A stretch of 64,000 nt of DNA from Mycolicibacterium stellerae (lineage in GTDB: Bacteria; Actinomycetota; Actinomycetes; Mycobacteriales; Mycobacteriaceae): NCBI RefSeq assembly GCF_003719305.1, contig NZ_RARC01000034.1:1-64000 (forward strand). The letters run 5' to 3'. The notes under the pieces were generated by a model, which saw only the letters and a list, made by a program, of their open reading frames with translations, ran no database searches and had not been told where the DNA came from. Within the stretch, counting starts at the first letter, position 1. Each line of letters starts with the position of its first letter. Of this stretch, positions 40,344 to 48,370 are shown piece by piece. A program made the position numbers and the translations under genes.

Positions 40344-40793
40344 CCTGATCAGTCCTTCCCTCAGCGATCTCAGGTTCTTCTCAGGCACAGTAGCACTCCT
40401 GTGATGGCTGTCACTAAATTGCTGGAGAGTTTCTTGTCGGGCCGCCGAACGCATCAACCGAGCCACTTAATAACAGCGGAGTCAATATAAATCCGCAGGT
40501 AGTCGCTTGATCAACCGAGAATCATCTTTTCGTCAGCAACTACCGCTTCTTCGGCGAAGTAAGTTGCTAGATCCGCACGTCCTCGACATGGTTGCCAGGA
40601 TCGTCAACATGGGCGTCGGCTTCGAATTTCGTATGCGCCTATCCACCGCGACGCAAGTGTCCCATCTGCGGGACACCGTCCTAATCGGCTTTGCCAGCTA
40701 CTTAGCCGCCGTTCAGCAAACACATCCCCGTTGTTAGCCAGCAACCGTTGATGGCCGCCCCTGCGCCGACCTCAGCAAGCTGCCTGTGAGCGC
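40344..40793. other. Promoter region of the 38.3-40.3 kb secreted-protein gene
   Basis: This 450-bp gap holds, on the minus strand, an extended -10 (TGCTACTGT, hexamer complement at 40387-40392), a CRP-type site at 40401-40414 and a conserved 16-bp element at 40476-40491. The right half (40500-40790) has no supported gene or hairpin. Confidence 0.6.
40401..40414 (-). promoter_or_regulatory. CRP-type site upstream of the first secreted paralog
   Basis: GTGATGGCTGTCAC matches the GTGA-N6-TCAC core recognised by mycobacterial CRP (Rv3676-like). It ends 8 bp before the -10 at 40387-40392, so it overlaps the -35 region. The paralog promoter has the same spacing. Confidence 0.6.
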
Positions 40794-42791
40794 CTATTCC
40801 TTCGGCTTCGCGGCGTCACTGACCTTCTTGGTGGTGTCGTTGACAGCCTTCTGCACGTCGCTGACGGCGTTCTTCAATCCGTCGTTCACCGAGTCGACGG
40901 TCTTCTTCACGCCGTCGCTCGCCTGTTTGACGGCATCCTTGAGGGCTGTCGGCCGGGCGGTGCTCGTTCCGGCCGTCGCGGTCGTCCTCGGTGTCGACAC
41001 CGAATTGCCGAGGCGCTCGATGATCTCGGCCACCGTGCGCTTTCTCGGCGCGGTCGAGTCGTCGACGTCGTTCGCCGCGGCCGGCTGCGTTTGGCTGCCT
41101 TGGCTGCTCTGCGTCAGCGGCACCGTCGGCCCGGTTCCGGTCTGCGCGGAGCCGGCGGCAGGCGGCGCGAAGCCGGCGGTCTGCACTGTCTCGGTCTGCA
41201 GAGCAGAACCAAGCGCATTGCCGACGAGGCCGTCGCTGAGATCGCTGGTGCTCGACAGACCGAGGCCAGAGCCGCCGGAGGTCGACGAGCTGTCAAGGCC
41301 AAGCAGTTTGAGCAGCTCTGCGAGAGCGTTCGGTCCCGGCTCGCCCGCGATCCCATCGTCGATCGCCTGCTCAATGCCGACCCGCAACGAGTTGGCCAGG
41401 TCGCCCGGCACCTTCGACCAGTCGAGATCCGGGAATGAGAAGAAGGCGGTCGGCACTCCGGTGTCGTCGAACGTCCTGACGTATTCGCCGTCGTCGTTGC
41501 GCACGGTATCGGTGTAGCCAAGGTTCCCCGCGCTTGTCAGGAACGGATTCAGTGCTGTCCCGATCGGGTTGTTGAAACTGCCACCGGTGACGAGATTGAC
41601 CGCATCGAAGACGAGGTAGGTCGGTTCGAGCACCGGTGCGCCGTTGATCGGAACCGTGAGATAGAAGTTGAAGGACAGATTCTTGTCGTCGGTGGGGGCG
41701 ACGCCGGGCAACTGGGCCTCGAGTTGGTCCTCCAAAGACTGCTCGACGGCGGCTTCGTCGAACCCGCGGATGATGTAAGTCGGAAACAACAGCGCTGCAC
41801 CATTATTCGCCAGCGTCACCGGATTGGGCCATGCCGCGAAGTCTGATGCCGGGAAGTTCTGGATGCCCACATCGAGCTTGATTGGAATCAGGTTTGCGCC
41901 GCCAATGGCGAGGCCGGTGTCTTTGCCGTCGATGATGATCGGTGTTCCACCACTGGACTGCACCTCCGTTTCGGGGGTGACTGTGTCGATGCCGAACAGG
42001 CGGAACAACGGGTATGCGCGCGCCAGCGGACCGCCGTTGGCGCGGCCAGGGTTGAGCAGCAGCACCATCGGGAGAACGGTGAAGCTGCCAAGTCCCGGCG
42101 CCGTCACGTCGGAGTCTGCGCCGCCAGGTTGATTCGGGAGATCATCGACAACCTGCTGATAGGCGGCGCCGGTGGCGAAAGCGCCCAAGCCGACACCGAT
42201 AACGGGGATGACTCGAACATCGCCGATGTCAGATACGGGACCGAGGATTTTGTTGATCGTGCTCTCAACGTCAAGAGGCTTCACCCCCGCCGCGATGAGA
42301 ATCGGTGTCAGAGCAAGCTTCAACGCATCGACCTCGGCCGGTTTGAGGTAGCTTGCGATTCCGGGAAAGCTCGGATCGAGATAGGGGGTTTCGTTGATCT
42401 CGTCGGCTATCGAATTCGGAAGCGCCGGAACCCGTCCGTAGTCCACTCCGAACAAACTCAGCAGAGCAAACAATGGCCCGGTCGTGATGATGTTGATGCC
42501 GGGCGTGGTGTCCGCGGCTGCGTCGTCGCCGGTCAGGCTGAGCAGATCGGCCGCGCCGTCCAGCGAAAAGTCATAAACCGTCGTACCGAGGCCGCCCGTG
42601 AGGTCCGGGATGGCTTGCGGATCTGTGCCAAACGGCCGAATGTCTGCCAGCAACCGGAGTAGTTCATCGCGCGAGTTGTCGGCGTCCGAGTCAGGGACCA
42701 CCGCTACCGTCAACGCCGTGGTCGAAACGGCGGCGGCGCCAAGGGCGGCGAACTTCTTGGACATGCTGCCTACCCTGCGATGCCTGCCCAT
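40794..42791 (-). CDS. Large secreted protein, second paralog
   Basis: A 665-residue protein with N-terminus MGRHRRVGSMSKKFAALGAA and a hydrophobic signal core, a body of about 500 residues containing ANGGPLARAYPLFRLFGIDT, ALLFPTYIIRGFDEAAVE and VPINGAPVLEPTYLVFDAVN, and a C-terminal Ala/Lys/Val helical tail (KKTVDSVNDGLKNAVSDVQK) like that of its paralog. The body faintly recalls PE-PPE-domain proteins, but without the serine motif I cannot assign it. ATG 42791 has AAAGGA 8 nt upstream. Confidence 0.75.
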   Translation of the reverse strand: MGRHRRVGSMSKKFAALGAAAVSTTALTVAVVPDSDADNSRDELLRLLADIRPFGTDPQAIPDLTGGLGTTVYDFSLDGAADLLSLTGDDAAADTTPGINIITTGPLFALLSLFGVDYGRVPALPNSIADEINETPYLDPSFPGIASYLKPAEVDALKLALTPILIAAGVKPLDVESTINKILGPVSDIGDVRVIPVIGVGLGAFATGAAYQQVVDDLPNQPGGADSDVTAPGLGSFTVLPMVLLLNPGRANGGPLARAYPLFRLFGIDTVTPETEVQSSGGTPIIIDGKDTGLAIGGANLIPIKLDVGIQNFPASDFAAWPNPVTLANNGAALLFPTYIIRGFDEAAVEQSLEDQLEAQLPGVAPTDDKNLSFNFYLTVPINGAPVLEPTYLVFDAVNLVTGGSFNNPIGTALNPFLTSAGNLGYTDTVRNDDGEYVRTFDDTGVPTAFFSFPDLDWSKVPGDLANSLRVGIEQAIDDGIAGEPGPNALAELLKLLGLDSSSTSGGSGLGLSSTSDLSDGLVGNALGSALQTETVQTAGFAPPAAGSAQTGTGPTVPLTQSSQGSQTQPAAANDVDDSTAPRKRTVAEIIERLGNSVSTPRTTATAGTSTARPTALKDAVKQASDGVKKTVDSVNDGLKNAVSDVQKAVNDTTKKVSDAAKPKE

Positions 42792-42846
42792 TTGACCGGT
42801 CCTTTCAGTGGCCGCCTCAGTTGCTCTCAGGGACACTAGCACCGTT

Positions 42847-42860
42847 GTGATATGGCTCAC
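42847..42860 (-). promoter_or_regulatory. CRP-type site upstream of the second secreted paralog
   Basis: GTGATATGGCTCAC has the same GTGA-N6-TCAC core and again ends 8 bp before the -10 (ACACTA complement at 42833-42838, extended -10 TGCTAGTGT). A 16-bp element GCGGCGTCAATATAAA (42923-42938) matches 40476-40491 with one change. Confidence 0.62.
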
Positions 42861-43044
42861 CACGTAGCTGTGGAATCGTGGCAGCTGGCGTATTCGGTGC
42901 TTAGGCAAATGCGATTCTTGCGGCGGCGTCAATATAAAGTCCCGGTGGTGTGTACCAATTAGGATCGACTTGCTAAGACGTAGCAACGGGCCGTATCCGG
43001 CCGTCCGCACATTGCTGCGCGCCCAACCCGTTGACAGATCTCAC

Positions 43045-43809
43045 TTAGCCAGCGAGGGCGCTCGCAGCCGCGGCTTCAGCCTGGCGCCCGTAGCCGCTGC
43101 CGAACAACACCACGTGTGCGAGCAGCGGGTACAGCTGATGCAATCCGATCCTGTCCCGCCACCCACGGCGCAGTGGTCGCACCGACTCATATCCCGTCAG
43201 CACCTCGCTCAGATACGGACACCCGAACAACGCCAGCATCGCCAGGTCCGTCTCCCGATGCCCGCCGTGGGCCGCAGGGTCGATCAGCACCACGCCCTCC
43301 GATGTCCACATCACGTTGCCGCTCCACAGGTCCCCGTGGATCCGCGCAGGCCCGTCATCGTCGTCGAACGCGCCCGCGAGGCACCGGTCGATCACCGCAT
43401 CGACCAACCGCCTCGCCTCCGCACTCAACCGCCCTTCTGCGAGGGCGGCCATCGGTCGTAGCCGCTCCTCGGCGTAGAACTCTGCCCACATCGCGTGGCC
43501 CCGCAACGACATCGGCAACGGCTCCGATAGTGGGCCGAAGTAGCCGCTGCCATCCCGGCCGTCAGGACCCGACCCGAACATCGGCGCCCCGGCGTTGTGC
43601 GTCACCGCCAGCCGTGCCCCGAAATCGGCTGCCGCACCATGAGTTGGCGCCACAGACTGCAGCCGCTCCAGCGTCAATGACCGCTCGTCATGTGCAAGCA
43701 CACGTGCACATCGCACACCGCCGTCCACCGTCAGCCAGCGCAACCCCGCCGCCTCCAGCGCGAAGAAGCCCAGTGGCGCTCTGCTATTGGTCTTGACGAA
43801 GTCAGCCAC
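43045..43809 (-). CDS. Fructosamine kinase-family protein
   Basis: A 254-residue kinase-like protein of the fructosamine-3-kinase/APH superfamily: FVKTNSRAP supplies the ATP-binding lysine, ARIHGDLWSGNVMW the catalytic loop with Asp, and VLIDPAAHGGHRETDLAML the metal-binding Asp and following helix. It probably phosphorylates ketosamines formed by protein glycation, starting their removal. ATG 43809 overlaps the SDR stop by 8 nt. Confidence 0.87.
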   Translation of the reverse strand: MADFVKTNSRAPLGFFALEAAGLRWLTVDGGVRCARVLAHDERSLTLERLQSVAPTHGAAADFGARLAVTHNAGAPMFGSGPDGRDGSGYFGPLSEPLPMSLRGHAMWAEFYAEERLRPMAALAEGRLSAEARRLVDAVIDRCLAGAFDDDDGPARIHGDLWSGNVMWTSEGVVLIDPAAHGGHRETDLAMLALFGCPYLSEVLTGYESVRPLRRGWRDRIGLHQLYPLLAHVVLFGSGYGRQAEAAAASALAG

Positions 43810-44647
43810 GGGGACGGCGCGGAAGCCCGACCAACATCGTCATGACCCGATCACGCAGTGCCGTCGGCAGATTCGGCACCACAGCCGCCTGCACCTTCGG
43901 CAGAAGCCCAACCACATAGCGAGCCTTGGGTCGACGAGCCGTCAGCGCCTCCTCAACGACCGCAACCACCTTCGTCGTCGGCGACGCCATCTTGCGGGCC
44001 GTCGGCATGAACTTCTTCATCCCGGCGATGTGGCCGGCATACAGTTCGCGGTGCTCCGCCGACATACCCGCCTCGACCTGCAACACCATGTCGTCTGCCT
44101 TGCGCCACATGTCGGTGTCGGTCTGCGCCGGTTCGATCAGCACGACGGGGATTCCCCACGTCTTCAACTCCGCCCGCAGCGCGTCACACCCCGCCTCGAG
44201 CGCGAACTTCGACGCCGAGTACGGGCCGAGCATCGGCGTCGCGATCCTGCCGTTCACACTCGAAATGAACAGAACGCGCCCACCTGAATCCCGCAGGCTC
44301 GGCAGCACAGCCCGGGTGACCGCGAACTGCCCGATGACATTGACTTCCAGGACATTTCGCCAGTCGTCTACGCTGACCGTCTCCACCGGCCCGCCGATGG
44401 CGACTCCCGCATTGTTGACCAGCGCGTCCAGCCGCTTTGGCAGCGCATCCGCCAGCTTGGCGATGTGCTCGGCGTTGGTGATGTCGAGGATGACGGCAGA
44501 CACCCGCTGCGGGTCGACCTTCGTGATCGCCGTGGCGTCCTCTTGGCTGCGGACGCCCGCGATCACATCCCACCCGGCGGACGCCAGATGCTCGACGATC
44601 GCCTTACCGATGCCCCGGGCCGCGCCGGTGACCAGAACTGTTGGCAT
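43802..44647 (-). CDS. Short-chain dehydrogenase/reductase
   Basis: A 281-residue classical SDR with TGAARGIGKAI (8-18), NNAGVAIGG and the active-site run SSVNG...YSASKFALEA with Tyr and Lys in place. The substrate is unknown. I chose ATG 44647 because the dinucleotide motif begins a few residues later; the much longer open frame upstream is antisense-like. It is 11 bp after the DUF1275 gene and overlaps the fructosamine kinase gene, so these three likely form one operon. Confidence 0.87.
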   Translation of the reverse strand: MPTVLVTGAARGIGKAIVEHLASAGWDVIAGVRSQEDATAITKVDPQRVSAVILDITNAEHIAKLADALPKRLDALVNNAGVAIGGPVETVSVDDWRNVLEVNVIGQFAVTRAVLPSLRDSGGRVLFISSVNGRIATPMLGPYSASKFALEAGCDALRAELKTWGIPVVLIEPAQTDTDMWRKADDMVLQVEAGMSAEHRELYAGHIAGMKKFMPTARKMASPTTKVVAVVEEALTARRPKARYVVGLLPKVQAAVVPNLPTALRDRVMTMLVGLPRRPRG

Positions 44648-44658
44648 AGCCGTGAACC

Positions 44659-45348
44659 TTAGTCGCAGGCCGGGGCCGGCGGCCCAAACCAGAAGAGAAC
44701 GGCCGTGACCGCCACCAGGGCCGCCACCAGGGCGATCACCGGTGCGACGGTGAAACGCGACAGCGTCGCACCGACCACCGCGCCCGCGCACATCGTCAAC
44801 ACGACCGAGAAGCGCAGCTTCTCGCGCTGTCCCGTTCCGCCCGCCAGCCTGCTGTCCACACCGATGCTCACGATCGTCGACGTCAGCACCGTGGTGCTGA
44901 GCTCCTGGATGCCGAACTGACGAGCGGTGGCGTTCTGGCTTCCGAAGGCCACGGCCAGCCCGGCGATCAGGATCAGCTTCGTGCTGTCGTGGTAATCGAG
45001 CACGTCCGTACCGGCCAGAATCGACAATGTCAGCAGGACAACGCTTTCCAGCCCGAGCGCGAACGTCACCCAACGACGGGTGTCATGCTCGAGGTGGCGC
45101 GCGAAGCGGCCGCCGATCACCGCTCCGGCGAGAAAGCTGACGAACGCCACCACGGCGGCCGTCATGTCGACGACGGTATGCGGTGCGAACCAGAACCCGA
45201 GAAAGATCACGTTTCCGGTCATGTTTGCGACGAACACATGGCCGAGGACGAGCACGCTGATCGCGTCGATCATGCCGGTCCCGAATGTCAGCAACAACAG
45301 GCCGGTGACGGTCAGCCGATGGGAGACCGGAGAGGTGACGGCCATCAC
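44659..45348 (-). CDS. DUF1275 (YoaK) family membrane protein
   Basis: A 229-residue membrane protein with six or seven predicted helices and the family pattern GMIDAISVLVLGHVFVANMTGNVIFLG near the N-terminus and GLAVAFGSQNATARQFGIQELSTTVLT in the middle. Function unknown, possibly a transporter. It lies just 7 bp downstream of the last mce-associated gene, so read-through from the mce operon is possible. Confidence 0.85.
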   Translation of the reverse strand: MMAVTSPVSHRLTVTGLLLLTFGTGMIDAISVLVLGHVFVANMTGNVIFLGFWFAPHTVVDMTAAVVAFVSFLAGAVIGGRFARHLEHDTRRWVTFALGLESVVLLTLSILAGTDVLDYHDSTKLILIAGLAVAFGSQNATARQFGIQELSTTVLTSTIVSIGVDSRLAGGTGQREKLRFSVVLTMCAGAVVGATLSRFTVAPVIALVAALVAVTAVLFWFGPPAPACD

Positions 45349-45355
45349 GCCCGGC

Positions 45356-46210
45356 CTACACCTGAGGGGTGAGGTCCAGCGTGGTGATCGTCGTCATCCG
45401 GGTGATGCGCCATTCGGTGCGGTCGCGCTTCATCTCCAGTCGATACGACAGATACCGCAGCGACGGAATGTTCTTCGACACCGGGCTGGTGGCAACCGAA
45501 TTGGTGTACACCACGGCCGACGCCTCCGTCGGACTTACCGATTCGACCGCCGAGCCGAGCACCGAGGTGGTGTTCGTGACCTGCGCCTGCTTGTTGGTGG
45601 CCACGATCGAGTCGATGAACTTGCGATACTGGAACGCGAAGTCGCCGGTGAGATACTTGGCCGACCGGTCGCCGAGCGAGTCCATGTTCTCGGGGGTGTA
45701 CGACCACAGCGTGGTGATAGCATTCGCGGCCGTGCGGGCGATGTTCAGCTTCGTCTCGACGAGTGCGCGGTTGGCGATCACCGGTTGCGCCGTCGCACCC
45801 AGGAACGCCGCGCCCGCGACAAACAGCGCGGCCGCCGCGGCCGCGGCGAGCTTCAGCCGCTTGCCGGCCGGGCGGTGCGGGACGAGGACGGGCTCCTCTT
45901 CCGCTTCTGCCTCCGCGGGCTCTGCGGCCTCTTCGACGGATTCGGTTGTGTCGCCACCGGATTCCACTGCGACGGCTTCGGGTGCTGACGGCTCCGAAGC
46001 GGCCGGGGCCTGCTCCTCCGTCGTCGTCGCCTCCTCGGGCTCCCCGGGTCGCGCTGGCTCGACCTCGGCCGCTGGCTTTTCCGGCTCTGGTCTAGGGGTG
46101 CGCGACTTCTTGCCGCTCGGCATGCGATGCCGACCATGGGGCGTCGACGTCGAAGGTGGCTGCGCCGCATCCGTGGTCAGATCACCTGTATCAGTTGGCT
46201 GATCTTCCAC
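45356..46210 (-). CDS. Mce-associated membrane protein (Rv0178-like)
   Basis: A 284-residue protein with a long acidic Pro/Glu/Ala-rich N-terminal region, one membrane helix at about 120-140 (LKLAAAAAAALFVAGAAFLGA), and a periplasmic domain like the other Mce-associated proteins (LIARTAAN, YLTGDFAFQYRKFIDSIV, RITRMTTITTLDL). GTG 46210 has GAAGG 6 nt upstream and overlaps the preceding gene by 34 nt. Mce-associated proteins are thought to stabilise the Mce complex. Confidence 0.82.
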   Translation of the reverse strand: MEDQPTDTGDLTTDAAQPPSTSTPHGRHRMPSGKKSRTPRPEPEKPAAEVEPARPGEPEEATTTEEQAPAASEPSAPEAVAVESGGDTTESVEEAAEPAEAEAEEEPVLVPHRPAGKRLKLAAAAAAALFVAGAAFLGATAQPVIANRALVETKLNIARTAANAITTLWSYTPENMDSLGDRSAKYLTGDFAFQYRKFIDSIVATNKQAQVTNTTSVLGSAVESVSPTEASAVVYTNSVATSPVSKNIPSLRYLSYRLEMKRDRTEWRITRMTTITTLDLTPQV

Positions 46211-46728
46211 AGCTGCCCTTCCTTCTTTGCCGTTACGACCCAACGGTTTCCGCTCTCGATTGTGTTGCCGTCGGGACCCTTGCTCGAGATCTTGGTCGCG
46301 ACGAGCACATCGGCGCTGCCGTCGTCGTTCCAGCGCTGGACGCCGGCCTCCACCACGGTGCCCTCGGTTGGCTCGACACGGGCCACCTGCACGAGGATCT
46401 CGTTGATCTTCTCCTTGAACATCTTCGCGAAGTCGCCGGTTGCCTGCGACTGGATGCGGTCGCCGTAGTAGTTGGCCTGGAACGGATCCAGCGTCGTGTA
46501 GGTGGTCATGAAGGACCGCACATAGCCGAGCACATCGGCGTCCTGTACCGCTACCTTGCGGTCGGACTCATGCGATACCAGCATCAGAGAGCTGGCCGTG
46601 ATCGCGGCCGCGATGAGCACGCCGGCGATACTTGCGACGAGCGGAAGTCCCCACCGCCGTGGGGGTTTCGGAGCCGGTGCCGTGTAGAGCTCGGGCTCCT
46701 CGGCGTCGATCTTGCGCCGTGGGCTCAT
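46177..46728 (-). CDS. Mce-associated membrane protein (Rv0177-like)
   Basis: A 183-residue protein: one membrane helix at about 28-50 and an NTF2-like periplasmic domain (VLGYVRSFMTTYTTLDPFQANYYGDRIQSQATGDFAKMFKEKINE...). ATG 46728 overlaps the stop of the RDD gene as ATGA, hence coupled translation. It is one of four accessory proteins that follow mce1F in this locus. Confidence 0.85.
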   Translation of the reverse strand: MSPRRKIDAEEPELYTAPAPKPPRRWGLPLVASIAGVLIAAAITASSLMLVSHESDRKVAVQDADVLGYVRSFMTTYTTLDPFQANYYGDRIQSQATGDFAKMFKEKINEILVQVARVEPTEGTVVEAGVQRWNDDGSADVLVATKISSKGPDGNTIESGNRWVVTAKKEGQLWKISQLIQVI

Positions 46729-47702
46729 TGCGACGCCTGCCCCATCAGCGGCTTCTTCAGCACGCTCAGGTTCGCCACTTTCCACTTGCCGTCGCTCGCC
46801 CTGTCGAAGTCCACCCGCACCGTCGCGGTGATGAAGCGCAGGTTTTGCGGGTCGGTGCCGCGCTGACCCTGCATGGCCAGCAGCATCGCCGCCTTGTCCG
46901 GCGCCGCCGAGAGCACAGCGCTGCTCACCGCCCAGTACTCGTTCGAGGTGGCGCCCGCCTTCTGTACCGCCTCCTGCTGGGTGATCAATTGCTGGCGGTA
47001 GCTGTCGGTGGCAAGCGACTGCGCGCGGTTGAAGTCGTCCTTCAACGTGTCGACGTTGTATGTCAACAACTGCTCGACGATCCGCGGTCCCTGCTCTGCG
47101 ATCTCCGCACGCGCCTGGTCGACGGCCCGCTCATGGCGATAGACCACCAGATAGTTCAACGCCACAAGAGCTGCACACACCACCACGGCAAGAACGAGTA
47201 TCTTCGCCGCGAACCGGCGCATGTCCCGAGCGGGTGGGTCCACCCGGCGAACCTCGGTGCGCACCAACAGATCGGCGAATGTGCGGTTGCGTGAATCCCA
47301 CAGCGGCCACAGCCACCCGACTAAGAGAGCGCAAGTGTCAAGCAGGTGGGCGAGGTCGCGCAGCAGCAGCCGCGTGAAGCCGACCTCTGCACCATCGCCT
47401 CGCAGCACGACCCTGATGCCGAGCAGCGCCCGACCCAGGCTCCACCCTGTGACGGCAGGCAGCAGCCACCGATTGGCCAGCATCAGCAGGACGGTGACGG
47501 CGGCCACCGCCATGTAAACCCACCAGAGCCAGCCGCGCTCCGGCGCCGTCAGCACCAGGGGCACCAGCACGGCGAGCACGCCGATCCCGAGGAACACGTC
47601 CAGACCAAGGGCGCCTGCACGGGCCTGCCACGACGCCAGCCGCTGCGTCGCCGACGTGCCGTCGGCCGTCGCGTTCGCGGTTGCGTCGAGAACAGCAGTC
47701 AC
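46725..47702 (-). CDS. RDD-domain Mce-associated protein (Rv0176-like)
   Basis: A 325-residue protein: N-terminal RDD membrane domain (SWQARAGALGLDVFLGIGVLAVLVPLVL, GWSLGRALLGIRVV, LLLRDLAHLLD) followed by a membrane helix and an NTF2-like Mce-associated domain. GTG 47702 overlaps the upstream stop as GTGA. The fusion of RDD and Mce-associated domains is characteristic of mce1 loci. Confidence 0.87.
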   Translation of the reverse strand: MTAVLDATANATADGTSATQRLASWQARAGALGLDVFLGIGVLAVLVPLVLTAPERGWLWWVYMAVAAVTVLLMLANRWLLPAVTGWSLGRALLGIRVVLRGDGAEVGFTRLLLRDLAHLLDTCALLVGWLWPLWDSRNRTFADLLVRTEVRRVDPPARDMRRFAAKILVLAVVVCAALVALNYLVVYRHERAVDQARAEIAEQGPRIVEQLLTYNVDTLKDDFNRAQSLATDSYRQQLITQQEAVQKAGATSNEYWAVSSAVLSAAPDKAAMLLAMQGQRGTDPQNLRFITATVRVDFDRASDGKWKVANLSVLKKPLMGQASQ

Positions 47703-48370
47703 GACGTGACCTGTTCCATCTTGTCGATCCGATAGCGGCCCTGGTCGGGTGTCATCGTCACCCGAAGCCGGTAGCCCGACTCCTGATCCTTGACGTCGGA
47801 GTTGGTCACCTTGATCCGCACCGCCACCAACACGTCCACCGACCCGTTGGGGTCGTGCCGCTCCACGGCCGCGCGCATGTCGGACACCTGAACCTGGACA
47901 TTGGCCGCCTTGTAGGCCTCGACCAGGATTCCGCCGTATGAGGACGCCTGCACCCCGAACGCGCCGGTGGAGCATTCCATGATCTTCATCTGCGCCGCCG
48001 ACATCGCCGCGGTGTCCGGTGCCTGCAGCGCCGTCACGCAGTCCTTGGCGGCCGCCAGGGCGGCCGCGTCGTTGCGGTTGACCTCTTCGATACCGCGGTT
48101 GTCGCGGATCAACAGGACACCCCCGACCACGGCGGCAGCGGTCAGCGCCACCAATGCCGCGCAGATTCCGGCCAGCCAGCCCCGGCCCAGCCGAGGCGAA
48201 CGGCGGTCGTCGCCCGTTTCCTCGGCTACCTCGGTGCCGGTCTGCTCCTCGCGCGAGCGCTCGTCAGTGGCTTGGCTTGTCTGCTCTGGTTCGGTTACCG
48301 CAACCGAATCGTCTGGCGCGTCCTCAGCATCGGTGGGGTTCAGCTGGCTGGTGCCAGCATCTCCTTCCAT
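47699..48370 (-). CDS. Mce-associated membrane protein (Rv0175-like)
   Basis: A 223-residue protein with an acidic N-terminus, one helix at about 68-90 (GWLAGICAALVALTAAAVVGGVLLI) and a periplasmic NTF2-like domain containing two cysteines (DCVTALQ, MECSTGAF) that could form a disulfide. The start overlaps mce1F by 31 nt. It is the first accessory gene after the mceA-F series. Confidence 0.87.
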   Translation of the reverse strand: MEGDAGTSQLNPTDAEDAPDDSVAVTEPEQTSQATDERSREEQTGTEVAEETGDDRRSPRLGRGWLAGICAALVALTAAAVVGGVLLIRDNRGIEEVNRNDAAALAAAKDCVTALQAPDTAAMSAAQMKIMECSTGAFGVQASSYGGILVEAYKAANVQVQVSDMRAAVERHDPNGSVDVLVAVRIKVTNSDVKDQESGYRLRVTMTPDQGRYRIDKMEQVTS

